Source of the DNA: DATARH01 sp963734125
GTDB taxonomy: Bacteria > Pseudomonadota > Alphaproteobacteria > ATCC43930 > CGMCC-115725
DNA length: 64,000 bases
Assembly: GCA_963734125.1 (NCBI GenBank)
Contig: CAVTGB010000079.1
Location: 1-64,000, forward strand
Direction of reading: 5' to 3'
Notes under the pieces: generated by a model
Databases searched by the model: none
Seen by the model: only the letters and a program-made list of their open reading frames with translations
Told to the model about the DNA's origin: nothing
Position numbers and translations under genes: made by a program
Shown here: one piece after another, positions 7,207 through 16,989 of the stretch
Layout: each line of letters begins with the position of its first letter
Numbering within the stretch: position 1 is the stretch's first letter

Positions 7207-9024
7207 ATGAGCCAGCTCGATGCGATCCCCTACTCCGATGCGAAGATCCGCGGCGTCCTTGAGCGGGTCCGCACGATCGCGATGGTCGGGGCCTCGTCCA
7301 ATTGGAACCGGCCGAGCTATTTCGTGATGAAATACCTGCAGGGGAAGGGGTACCGGGTGATTCCGGTCAACCCCGGCATCGCCGGCCAGGAGCTCCTCGG
7401 CGAGCGGGTCTACGCCTCGCTGCGCGAGATCCCGGTTGATCTCCTTGGGCCCATTGACATGGTCGATGTCTTCCGCCCGGCATCCGAGGCGCCCCAAATC
7501 GTCGAGGAGGCGATCGCCATTCATGCGCCGGTGGTGTGGATGCAGCTCGGCATCCGCAGCGATTCGGCGGCCGCGCGGGCCGAGGCCGCCGGGATCGAAG
7601 TCATCATGAACCGCTGTCCCAAGATCGAGTTCGGCCGCTTGGGCGGCGAATTGTCGTGGAGCGGGGTCAACAGCGGCATCATCCAGAACCGCGCGCCACA
7701 GGCCCCGCGCCCGCGCCCGGTGCGCGAACGCGCCGCGCCCTCGCACAATCAAAGCTACGGGTTCGACACGCGCGCGGTCCACGCCGGCGCCGCGCCCGAT
7801 CCGGTAACCGGCGCGCGCTCGACCCCGATCTACCAGACAACTTCCTACGTCTTCGACGATGTCGACCACGCCGCCGGGCTCTTCAACCTGCACAATTTCG
7901 GCTACATCTATTCGCGCCTGACCAACCCGACGGTGTCCGTCCTCGAAGAGCGCATCGCCAGCCTCGAAGGCGGCCGCGCCGCGGTCGCGGCGGCCTCGGG
8001 CCACGCCGCGCAGTTCCTGATTTTCTTCACACTGATGCAGCCGGGCGACGAATTCCTCGCCTCGCGCAACCTCTACGGCGGCTCCTTGACCCAGTTCGGC
8101 CTGTCGTTCCCCAAGCTCGGCTGGAAGTGCCATTTCGTCGACCCGACCGAGCCCGAGAATTTCCGCCGCGCGATGACCCCCAAATGCAAGGCGATCTTTA
8201 TCGAGAACCTCGCCAATCCCGGCGGCGTCGTCGTCGATATTGAGAAGGTGGCGGCAATCGCGCACGAATCGGGCATTCCGCTGATTGTTGATAACACTCT
8301 CGCCACGCCCTATCTGTGCCGGCCCTTCGAATGGGGCGCTGACCTCATCTGCCACTCGACCACCAAGTTTTTGGGCGGCCACGGCGCCGCGCTTGGCGGG
8401 ATGGTCGTCGAATCCGGCCGCTTCGACTGGGGCCAGGGCAATCGCTTCCCCTCATTGACCGATCCGGAGCCGGCCTACCACGGCCTCAAATTCTTCGAGA
8501 ATTTCGGTGATTTCGCCTTTACCACCAAGGCGCGCGCGGTGGCGCTCCGCGATTTCGGCCCGACCCTGTCGCCGATGAACGCCTTCCTGACCCTGACCGG
8601 AATCGAAAGCCTCCATGTCCGCATGGAGCGGCATGTCGAGAATGCGCAAAAGGTCGCCGAGTTCCTCGCCGGTCACAGCCGCGTCGCCTGGGTCTCCTAC
8701 GCCGGCCTCAAATCGAGCCCGTACCATCAGCTGGCGAAGAAATACCTGCCGAAAGGCGCCGGCGCGGTCTTCACCTTCGGGGTCAACGGCGGCTACGAGG
8801 CCGGCATCAAGCTCGTCGAGAGCGTCCGCCTCTTCTCGCACCTCGCCAATATCGGCGACACCCGCAGCCTCATCCTCCACCCCGCCTCGACCACCCATCG
8901 CCAATTGTCCGACGAGCAGCGCGAAGCCGCCGGCGCCGGCCCCGACGTCGTCCGCCTCTCGGTCGGCCTGGAGAGCGCCGAAGACCTGATCCGCGACCTC
9001 GACGAGGCGCTCGGCGGCGGGTGA
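7207..9024 (+). CDS. CoA-binding domain fused to O-acetylhomoserine sulfhydrylase
   Basis: This is a two-domain protein of 605 residues. Residues ~1-150 form a YccU/CoA-binding Rossmann domain (MVGASSNWNRPSYFV, YRVIPVNPGIAGQELLGE, WMQLGIRS, NRCPKIEFGRL). After a proline/arginine linker, residues ~178-605 are a Cys/Met-metabolism PLP enzyme of the O-acetylhomoserine aminocarboxypropyltransferase type. Key motifs are FDTRAVHAGAAPDPVTGAR, YSRLTNPT, IVDNTLATPYLCRP and the PLP lysine Lys387 in HSTTKFLGGHGA. It makes homocysteine (methionine) from O-acetylhomoserine and sulfide. The first ATG at 7207 is the likely start. The linkage may couple sulfur assimilation to CoA or acyl-CoA sensing, which is inference. 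Confidence 0.9.
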   Translation: MSQLDAIPYSDAKIRGVLERVRTIAMVGASSNWNRPSYFVMKYLQGKGYRVIPVNPGIAGQELLGERVYASLREIPVDLLGPIDMVDVFRPASEAPQIVEEAIAIHAPVVWMQLGIRSDSAAARAEAAGIEVIMNRCPKIEFGRLGGELSWSGVNSGIIQNRAPQAPRPRPVRERAAPSHNQSYGFDTRAVHAGAAPDPVTGARSTPIYQTTSYVFDDVDHAAGLFNLHNFGYIYSRLTNPTVSVLEERIASLEGGRAAVAAASGHAAQFLIFFTLMQPGDEFLASRNLYGGSLTQFGLSFPKLGWKCHFVDPTEPENFRRAMTPKCKAIFIENLANPGGVVVDIEKVAAIAHESGIPLIVDNTLATPYLCRPFEWGADLICHSTTKFLGGHGAALGGMVVESGRFDWGQGNRFPSLTDPEPAYHGLKFFENFGDFAFTTKARAVALRDFGPTLSPMNAFLTLTGIESLHVRMERHVENAQKVAEFLAGHSRVAWVSYAGLKSSPYHQLAKKYLPKGAGAVFTFGVNGGYEAGIKLVESVRLFSHLANIGDTRSLILHPASTTHRQLSDEQREAAGAGPDVVRLSVGLESAEDLIRDLDEALGGG

Positions 9025-9286
9025 GCCTGCGCGCAATTCCTCATCCATGTTTGGTATCGACCGCGAGCGCCCACTGTCGACCCCAAAGCGGCGCTGTGCC
9101 TGCCGGCGGCGCGCGGTCGACATCATGAATCTTCGGGGTGACGGCCGAGCGAATATTTCTGTAACGCGATGGCTTGGCTTATGCTTTATTACAGGTAATA
9201 GTAGACGTCTTTAAGATTTTACTCGTTTTCGTAGGCTAAAAGCAGGGCTCGCCGGTCTTGCACGGTACCGGCCAGTGGAGGACGTT
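9025..9286 (+). promoter_or_regulatory. AT-rich leader and promoter region of repeat protein 1
   Basis: The ~260 bp between the metY fusion and the repeat protein contain a markedly AT-rich stretch at about 9150-9245, in contrast to the high-GC surroundings. It ends in a good ribosome-binding site (GTGGAGG, 9275-9281) six bases before the ATG at 9287. A promoter probably lies in the AT-rich part, but I cannot fix its boxes. Confidence 0.35.
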
Positions 9287-12200
9287 ATGTCGATCGCTAA
9301 TACGATCACGCAAGGGATCACACTCAGCAATTCGGGCACCTACGCCTCGCCGCTGACGATCACCTCGACCGGCTATATCGACAACACCGGCGCCGGCGCC
9401 GGCATCTTCGGCCCCAGCACGTCGGCCTGGACCGTCGTGAACCAGGGCACCATCACGGCAACCGCCGGTGATGGCGTTGACCTCGCCCGCGGCGGCAGCG
9501 TCGACAATGCAGGCACGGGGGGACTAATTCAAGGATATAGCGGCGTCGTCATCAAGGGCGCCGTCGGCACAGTCACCAATTCCGCCACGATCCTCGGCAC
9601 CGGCACGACCGCCTCGAACGCCGGCGTTTACCTCAGCGCGGGCGGCAGCGTCGCCAACACCGGCACGGGGGGCCTCATTCAAGGATACGGCGGCGTCGTC
9701 ATCAAGGGCGTCGCCGGCACGGTCACCAATTCCGCCACGATCATCGGCACCGGCACGATCGCCTCGGCGGCCGGCGTTTACCTCAGTGCGGGCGGCAGCG
9801 TTGCCAACACCGGCACGGGCCTGATCACCGGCAGCGACGGCGTCGTCATCAAGGGCACCGCCGGAACAGTCGCCAATTCCGCCACGATTCTCGGCACCGG
9901 CACGACCGCCTCTGCCGCCGGTGTTTACCTCAGCGCGGGCGGCAGCGTCGCCAACACCGGCACGGCGGGATTGATTCAGGGATACGGCGGCGTCGTCATT
10001 GCCGGCGGCGCCGGCACGGTCACCAATTCCGCCACGATCATCGGCACCGGCACGACCGCCTCGGCGGCCGGTGTTTACCTCAGTGCGGGCGGCAGCGTCG
10101 CTAACACTGGCACGGCGGGACTGATTCAGGGATACGGCGGCGTCGTCATCGCCGGCGGCGCCGGCACGGTCACCAATTACTCGACTATCCTCGGCACCGG
10201 CACCGCCTCGGACGCCGGTGTTTACCTCAGTGCGGGCGGCAGCGTCGCTAACGATGCCGGCCTGATCGAAGGATACGGCGGGGTTAAAATCAGCACGTCG
10301 GCCGGCACGGTCACCAATTCCGCCACGATTATGGGCACCGGTGCGACCGCCTCGGCCGCTGGCGTATACCTCAGTGCGGGCGGCAGCGTCGCCAACACCG
10401 GTACGGGGGGACTGATTCAAGGATACGGCGGCGTCGTCATCGCCGGCGGCGCCGGCACGGTCACCAATTCCGCGACGATCATCGGCGCCGGCACGGCCGC
10501 GGCCGCTGGCGTTTACCTAAACGCCGGCGGCAGCGTCGCCAACAATGCCGGCCTGATCGAAGGATACGGCGGGGTTAAAATCACCACGTCGGCCGGCACG
10601 GTCACCAATTCCGCGACGATCATCGGCACCGGTTCGGCGGCCTCGGCCGCCGGCGTATACTTCAATGCGGGCGGCAGCGTCGCCAACACCGGTACGGGGG
10701 GACTGATTCAAGGATACGGCGGCGTCGTCATCGCCGGCGGCACCGGCACGGTCACCAATTCCGCCACGATCATCGGCACCGGCACGGCCGCCTCGGCCGC
10801 CGGCGCTTACCTCAGCGCGGGCGGCAGCGTCGCCAACACCGGCACGGGGGGACTGATTCAAGGATACGGCGGCGTCGTCATCGCCGGCGGCGCCGGCACG
10901 GTCACCAATTCCTCGACGATCCTCGGGACCGGCACGGCCACGGCCGCCGGTGTTTACTTCAACGCGGGCGGCAGCGTCGCCAACACCGGCACGGGCGGAC
11001 TGATTCAAGGGTATGGCGGCGTCATCATCGCCGGCGGCACCGGCACGGTCACCAATTCCGCCACGATCGTCGGCACCGGCACGGCCGCAGCCGTGGCCGC
11101 CGGTGTTTACCTCAACGCGGGCGGCAGCGTCGCCAACAACGCCGGACTGATCGAAGGATACGACGGGGTCAAAATCGCCGCGTCGGCCGGCGCGGTCGCC
11201 AATTCCGCGACGATCCTCGGCACCGGCACGGCCGCCTCGGCCGCCGGTGTTTACCTCAACGCGGGCGGCAGCGTCACCAACACCGGCACGCGGGGACTGA
11301 TTCAAGGATACCGCGGCGTCTTCATCACCGGCGGCGCCGGAACGGTCAACAATTCCGCCACGATCAGGGGGACCGGTACCGGGGGTGCCGGCGTGCGCCT
11401 GGGCGCGAGCGGCACGATCGCCAATTTCGGCACGGTCGTCGATGTCGGCAGCAGTAGCTTCGGCATTGCGCTGTACGCGCGCGGGTCTGTCACGAATGGC
11501 GCGATCGGCTCGACGAAGGCGCTGATCCTGGGCTTCAACGACGCGATCGGTTTCAACGGGACCCAAGCGGGCAACGTCGTCAATTTCGGGACGATCAAGA
11601 CCATCGGCACCTCGACGGCCGGCGTTTACCTAGCGCACGGCGGTAGCGTCACCAACGGACCGAGCGGCTCAGCCGCAGCTCTGATCACCGGCGGGGGCGC
11701 CGGCGTCGTGGTCAGGAACGCGGCGGGTTCCGTCGTCAATTTCGGCACGATCTCCGGTACCAGGACGTCGTTCGGAACCGGCGTCTATTTCGGATTCGCC
11801 GGCAGCACCCTGACCAATGCGGGCACGATCGGCGGCGCGGGCGGCACCGCGGTGCGTTTCAAAGGCGGCAACAACCGGCTGATCATCGATCCCGGGGCGG
11901 TGTTTTCCGGCCTCGTCAACGGCGGCACCGCCAGCAATACGCTAGAGCTGGCCTCGGCCGCGTCGATCGGCACAGTGTCCGGGCTCGGCACGAAGTATCT
12001 CGGCTTCTCGACCGTGACCGTCGATACCGGGGCGCGATGGGTGCTCAGCGGCAGCAACACGATCGGCGCCGGGGCCACGTTCAGCACTCTCGGCACGCTG
12101 ACCGAGAAGGGCACGCTGGTCGCCGCCGGCGCGATTATCGGCAACAGCCGGCTGACCGTCGTGAGCGGCGGCAGCGTTCTGGTCGTGTCGGGCGGCACGA

Positions 12201-13478
12201 CGCGCGGGACGGTGCTGAGCGGCGGCAGCGAAATCGTGTCGTCGCACGGCACCACGAGCGGGAGTACGGTCACCAGCGGCGGGCGGCAAACCATCAGCGC
12301 CGGCGGCGTGGCGAGCGGCGCGGTCGTCTCCAGCGGCGGCTCGCAGATCGTCGCATCCGGCGGGGTGGCAAGCGCGACGAGGGTCGGCAGCGGCGGCTCC
12401 GAAATCGTCTCGGCGGGGGGTTCGACCAGCGCCGCCACCGTCAGCAGCGGCGGCTTATTGGACGTCTTTGGCCGCGCCAATGCCTCTGTCCTTCTCCGCG
12501 GCGGCTTCAGCATGGCGATCGAGTTCCGGCGGCGCCGCGGGCGGCACGATTCTGCGGGGCGGAAACCTGGATGTCCGCAGCAAAGGGACGGTCAGCGCGA
12601 CGGTACTGAGCGCTGGCCGCGAGACCATCGAGGCGGGCGGTCACGACACCGGCGCGACGATCCTCAGGACCGGAGTGCAGGCTGTCGACGGCACGGCTGT
12701 CGGTGCCAGCGTCAGTAGCGGCGGCTCGCAAATGGTCTCGTCGGGCGGGGTGGCGATCGGCGCCACGGTGAAGCACGGCGGCAGCCAGACCGTACTCTCA
12801 GGCGGCGCAACGAGCGGCACCGTGCTGAGCGGCGGCGAGGTCGTCTCGGCCGGTGGCCGGGCGAACAGCACGACCGTCCGCAGCGGCGGGAGCGAGATCG
12901 TTCACGGCAGGGCGAGCGGCGGGGTGATCAGCGGCGGTCTCTTCGAGGTGGCGAGCGGCGGCACCGCCAGCGGCACAGTCACCTTTGTCAGCGGCGGCAC
13001 GTTGCAGCTCGATGCCGGGGCCGGCTTCACCGCCGTTATCAAAAATTTCGGCAAGCCCGACCGGATCGATCTGCGGGGGATCCCCTTCAAAGCGGGTGTC
13101 ACCACCGAAAGCTTCGTGCAGACCACCACAAAAAGCGGCACTCTGACGGTCAGCGGTGGGGGGCATAGCGTCCACCTGACGCTGCTCGGGGCCTATACAA
13201 CCAGCAGCTTCAAGCTGGCCACCGACGGAAAGGGCGGAACGCTGGTCACCGACCCGCCGGTCGCCGGCGGCGGGGCGTCACAGACCACGTTCGCCGATAT
13301 CGCCCCGGCCGGCCCGCACACCGGCGCGGCAACCCCCACCGACCCGCTAAGCTACTTGTCCCTCGCCATCGCTGGCAACGAGCATGCCCACGCCGGCCAG
13401 ACGCTGCTCGCGACCGCCCCTTCCGGCGAGCCGGGCGGCGGCAGCCACAATCCCCTGCTGCCGGCAGGAGGGCGCTGA
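9287..13478 (+). CDS. giant beta-helix/AIDA-repeat surface protein 1 (one frameshift)
   Basis: This is a predicted surface or secreted repeat protein of ~1,396 residues. Residues ~1-80 form a beta-helix start without a classical signal peptide. About twelve tandem 47-52-residue repeats follow (GTVTNSATIxGTGT, AGVYLSAGGSVANTGT, GLIQGYGGVVI). From residue ~960 come AIDA-type strand-loop-strand repeats (GTVLSGGSEIV). The C-terminal domain carries GTLQLDAGAGFTAVI, RIDLRGIPF, LTLLGAYTTSSFKLA and GTLVTDPP, then a tail shared with the paralogue at 41537. One extra base near 12523 shifts the frame, separating residues ~1,080 onward. No autotransporter barrel is present. The function is unknown, with adhesion or biofilm suggested by family resemblance. 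Confidence 0.8.
9560..11360 (+). repeat. tandem ~150-bp coding repeats (about 12 copies)
   Basis: Twelve consecutive units of 141-156 bp encode 47-52 residues each inside repeat protein 1. Each unit contains near-identical DNA blocks such as GTCACCAATTCCGC and GGCGGCAGCGTCGCCAACA. Two subtypes alternate: one with GGACTGATTCAAGGATACGG (about nine copies) and one with GCCTGATCGAAGGATACGG. DNA identity between units is high enough to suggest recent amplification or gene conversion. Confidence 0.85.
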
Positions 13479-13511
13479 CGAGGGGCGTAGGCGCAAGCAG
13501 GAGAGGACCAC

Positions 13512-15032
13512 ATGGCGCGGATCGCGGTCGGCGGGTTCCAGCACGAGACCAACACCTTTGCGCCACAGCGCGCGACCTGGGACGACTTTGCGCGGGCCGA
13601 TGCGTGGCCCGGCTTTGTCCGCGGGGCCGAATTGACCCTTGCCGTCCGCGGCTACAACATCCCGATCGCCGGCGCGATCGAGGCGTTGCGCGCGAAGGGT
13701 CACGAGCTCCTACCCCTGTGCTGGTGCTCGGCGCCACCCTCGGCACATGTCGAGCGCGCGGCCTACGAGCGGGTCGCCGGCGCCATCCTCGAAGACCTCG
13801 CCGCGCAAGCCCCGGTGGATGGCGTCTATCTCGATCTGCACGGCGCGATGGTGGCCGAGCATCTGGAAGACGGCGAGGGCGAACTGCTGCGCCGCATCCG
13901 CGCGGCTCTGGGCGATCGGGTGCCGATCGTCACCAGCCTCGACTACCACACCAACATGACACGAGAGATGGTGCATCACGCCAGCGCAATGGTTGGCTAC
14001 CGCACCTACCCGCATATCGACATGGCGGCAACCGGCGGACGCGCCGCCGAACTGCTCGACCGCCTGTTGAAGGAGCGCCGGCCGCTCTACAAGGCCTATC
14101 GCCAGATCGGGTTTCTGATCCCGCTGGTGTGGCAATGCACCGAAGCCGAGCCGGCCCGCGGCATCTTCGCGCTGATCGACGAGGTCGAGCACGGCGCCGC
14201 CTCGCACAACCAGGGCATCGTCAGCATCACCCACACGCCGGGCTTCCCACCGGCCGACATCGCCCAGTGCGGGCCCGCGCTGGTCGTCTACGGCCACGAC
14301 CAGGACGCCGCCGAGGCCGCGGCCGACCGCATCGCCGCCGCGGTCCACGAGCGCGAAGCCGCCTTTGCCGGCAAGCTCTACACCCCCGAGGAGGCCGCCG
14401 CAGAGGCGCTCCGGCTCGCGCGCCACGCGACCAAGCCGATCGTCTTGGCCGACATCCAGGACAATCCCGGCGCCGGCGGCACATCGGACACGGTCGGGCT
14501 GCTGCGGGCCCTCATCGCCCAGCGCGCCCTGGGCGCGGTCATCGGCATGATTGTCGATCCCGAAGCCGCCGCGGCGGCCGCCGCTGCCGGTGAGGGCGCG
14601 CGCCTCAATGGCGGGATCGGCGCCAAGATCGGCTATGCGGGCGAAGTTCCGGTCGCGGCCGAGTGGCGGGTCGTGCGCCTCGGCAGTGGGGAATTCACTG
14701 GAACCGGCCCGATGTATGGCGGCGCCCGCTTCAACATCGGCCCGATGGCGCTGGTGACCGACGAGGCGAGCGGCGTCTCGGTGGTGCTCGCCTCGAAGCG
14801 CATCCAGGCCGCCGACCAGGAAATGTTTCGCCATGTCGGGGTCGAGCCGGCGCGGGTGCCGATCCTCGCATTGAAATCGACGGTGCATTTCCGCGCCGAT
14901 TTCGAGCCGATCGCCGAGCGCGTGCTCTGCGTCGTCTCGCCCGGCGCTCATGTCTCCGACCCAGCCGAACTGCCCTACCGCAATCTGCGCACAGGCATCC
15001 GCGTCAACCCGATGGGCCCGCCGCGGGTTTGA
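13512..15032 (+). CDS. M81 family metallopeptidase (MlrC-like)
   Basis: This is a 506-residue protein of the MlrC/DUF1485 family, named for linear microcystin degradation; most members act on unknown substrates. N-terminal family motifs are visible (RIAVGGFQHETNTFAP, DGVYLDLHGAMVAEH, TSLDYHTNMTREM, GYRTYPHIDMAATG). The C-terminal part has VLADIQDNPGAGGTSDT, LNGGIGAKIG and VVSPGAHVSDPAELPYRNL. Conserved Asp and His residues in these motifs are the likely zinc ligands. The ATG at 13512 follows AGGAGAGGACC, 33 bp after repeat protein 1. There is no transporter beside it to hint at its substrate. Confidence 0.9.
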   Translation: MARIAVGGFQHETNTFAPQRATWDDFARADAWPGFVRGAELTLAVRGYNIPIAGAIEALRAKGHELLPLCWCSAPPSAHVERAAYERVAGAILEDLAAQAPVDGVYLDLHGAMVAEHLEDGEGELLRRIRAALGDRVPIVTSLDYHTNMTREMVHHASAMVGYRTYPHIDMAATGGRAAELLDRLLKERRPLYKAYRQIGFLIPLVWQCTEAEPARGIFALIDEVEHGAASHNQGIVSITHTPGFPPADIAQCGPALVVYGHDQDAAEAAADRIAAAVHEREAAFAGKLYTPEEAAAEALRLARHATKPIVLADIQDNPGAGGTSDTVGLLRALIAQRALGAVIGMIVDPEAAAAAAAAGEGARLNGGIGAKIGYAGEVPVAAEWRVVRLGSGEFTGTGPMYGGARFNIGPMALVTDEASGVSVVLASKRIQAADQEMFRHVGVEPARVPILALKSTVHFRADFEPIAERVLCVVSPGAHVSDPAELPYRNLRTGIRVNPMGPPRV

Positions 15033-15041
15033 CCCAGGGTG

Positions 15042-15125
15042 TCATTGCGAGAAGCGCAGCGACGAAGCAATCCCCGCCGTTTTGCCTATGCCGAACGGGA
15101 TTGCTTCGCTTTGCCCGCAACGACG
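15042..15125. repeat. REP-like intergenic palindrome
   Basis: The element begins TCATTGCGAGAAGCGCAGCG and its right arm GGATTGCTTCGCTTTGCC is the inverse of the left ACGAAGCAATCC. This is the dispersed 'CATTGCGAG...GAAGCAATC' palindrome seen in many proteobacterial genomes. It lies between convergent genes (M81 peptidase and hydrolase remnant) and may act as a bidirectional transcription end. A partial copy of its start (CGTCATTGCGAG) occurs near 40513. Confidence 0.6.
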
Positions 15126-15135
15126 ACTGGCGCGC

Positions 15136-15977
15136 CTATCGCCTACCCTGCCGGCGCAGGAAATCGATGAAGGTCGCGGCCAGGACCCCTTGCTTCCGGT
15201 CCCAATCGGCGAAGGCGGCATCGAGGTCGGCGTGATCATCGGTGACGACCTGATGGTACTCGGCGTTTGGCATCAATCGGTGCGCGGCCTGGCCGGCACT
15301 GCGCGGATGCACCGGGTCCGCGCCGGGCGCGATGCAGGCCGGCATCGTCATCCCTCGCAGCTCGGAGGGGCTGAGGCCGATCACCGGATGCTCCGCCCCG
15401 GCCTCAAAGCTGCGGCGCCAGCGCACCATGCGGGCGATGAAATCCTGGGGCTCCATTGCCATCAGCTTGGCCCGGCTCGCCGGGTTGGCGGCAATGAGCT
15501 CGCGCCAATGATCCAGTCGCGCAGACCGCCGCCATCCCGCCTTTCTCGGCGGCTTCGATGTGCGACGTGTAATACTGGTTGGTCAGACGCTGGGCGGCAA
15601 CGGCGCCGCCGGTGACGCGCCACAGCAGGAGACCGCGCACATCCGCGGGCCGGCGCAACGCCAGGATCATCGCCAGCCGGCACCCGGACGAACTACCGCC
15701 GATATAGGCCGGCAGCGCATCGAGCCCGGCCAACAGTTCGTGCAGATCCTCGGCCCAGACGTCGTTTTCGCGATCGCCCTCGATGGCGACGCTCGAGGCG
15801 CCGAATTGCGCCGGTCATAGACGATGACGCGATAGCCGGCCCCGGCGATCTGGGCGCCGAGCGGCTTGACCGCGCCCGAGCGCACGCCGCCCGCCGGGCT
15901 GCAGCACCACAAACGGGCCACGATCGCCGAGGATCTCGTAATTGATGTCGACGACCGCGGATAGTGGCGACGGGCAT
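15136..15977 (-). pseudogene. alpha/beta hydrolase, multiply frameshifted
   Basis: Pieced together over three frames this is an alpha/beta-hydrolase-fold protein of ~280 residues. Visible are the oxyanion region PLGAQIAGAGYRVIVYDRRN, the nucleophile elbow GGSSSGCRLA, the cap region LLLWRVTGGAVAAQRL and the C-terminal MPNAEYHQVVTDDHADLDAAF with the catalytic histidine region. Frame changes are needed near 15920, 15810, 15520 and 15440. Most motifs are readable, so damage is recent or partly artefactual. The ATG at 15977 is the likely start. The substrate is unknown. Confidence 0.6.
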
Positions 15978-16024
15978 GGCTCTCCTCCTGGCCGGGTCGC
16001 CGCTGATGTTAGCCGAGATCGCCG

Positions 16025-16813
16025 TCAGACGGCCATCGCCACCGCGACGAACCCCCACACGACCAAGACCGCACCGGTCGCACGCCCGACCCACACGCCC
16101 CACGGCAGCGTCTTCTCGATCAAGACCAGGAGCGCAATAGCGGCGATCCAGGCGAGGTTCATAATGCCGCCAACGAACAGCAGCGCCATCAGCATCCAGC
16201 AGCAGCCGAAGCAAAACACCCCGTGGCGTGCGCCGCTGACGAACGCCCCGAGGGCGCCGTCCCGCCAATGATGCATGATGAAATCGAGCGGCGAGCGGCA
16301 GTGCCGCAGACACGCCTCCTTGAGCGGGGTCCATTGATAGATCCCGGCGACGACGAGCACGCCGCCGGCGACCAGCGCGCTGCCAAGCGCCATCGTCGGG
16401 GAGAGCAGCGCCGCCGCGTCGAGCCGCCATTGCAGCACTGTCGCGGTCAGGGCGAAGGCGACCCACACGCCGAGATAGCCGACGACGAAGGGCGCCGTCG
16501 TGAGGCCGGGGGCAGCGCCCGCCTCGCGGCGTTTCCGGGCGATGCCCGCGACCAGGAGCGTCACCGGTGCGGCGCTCGGCAGCATCATCGCCACCATCAT
16601 CACCGCCCACATCAGGAAGACGACGAGCCCGTAGGCGAGCGTCCATTCCGGGGCCATGACCATCGTCTGGCCCGCGCCCATGTCCATCGTCTCCATCGGG
16701 ATGCCGGCGCCGACGAGGAGATAGGCCCAGGAGAGGACGGTCGCGACGGCGAGGCTGCCGAGCACGATCGCGCGGTCGTGCCGCAAAGCGGACAGGAGGA
16801 ATTGGGCGGCCAT
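16025..16813 (-). CDS. DUF2182 family integral membrane protein
   Basis: This is a polytopic membrane protein of 262 residues with about seven hydrophobic helices. It carries the DUF2182 hallmarks: a Met-rich helix (LMWAVMMVAMMLPSAAPV), AGIYQWTPLKEACLRHCRSP, and the Cys/Met segment HGVFCFGCCWMLMALLFVGG. The family is annotated as predicted metal-binding membrane protein; copper or another metal is a guess from the Met and Cys clusters. The ATG at 16813 is chosen over longer versions because the upstream codons lack membrane-protein character. The usual partner gene (DUF1326) is not present. Confidence 0.85.
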   Translation of the reverse strand: MAAQFLLSALRHDRAIVLGSLAVATVLSWAYLLVGAGIPMETMDMGAGQTMVMAPEWTLAYGLVVFLMWAVMMVAMMLPSAAPVTLLVAGIARKRREAGAAPGLTTAPFVVGYLGVWVAFALTATVLQWRLDAAALLSPTMALGSALVAGGVLVVAGIYQWTPLKEACLRHCRSPLDFIMHHWRDGALGAFVSGARHGVFCFGCCWMLMALLFVGGIMNLAWIAAIALLVLIEKTLPWGVWVGRATGAVLVVWGFVAVAMAV

Positions 16814-16989
16814 CGGTGCCCCGAGGATAGACGGCCCCGCCGAGAACTGGCAATCCAATCGCGGCCGCACGTCGGCATCGATATGCGAAAGGCGGTTCTC
16901 CGAGAGGGCGGACGCGGTATAACCTGCTCCGGTCACGCCCGCGGACGGCCCGCGCGGCTGAAAGCGCTAACGAGGCGAGGGAGCACCAC

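Noticed and set aside
9560..11360. Possible CRISPR array because of regular repetition
   Set aside because: Units are ~150 bp, fully coding, with no short palindromic repeat/unique spacer pattern and no cas genes.
9524..11566. Long minus-strand frames (298 and 349 codons) opposite repeat protein 1
   Set aside because: They mirror the tandem repeats; Gly/Arg/Asp-rich repeat composition arises from the GC-rich sense repeats. No start context or domain supports them.
13710..14951. 413-codon minus-strand frame opposite the M81 peptidase
   Set aside because: It is a shadow of the clear MlrC-like gene.
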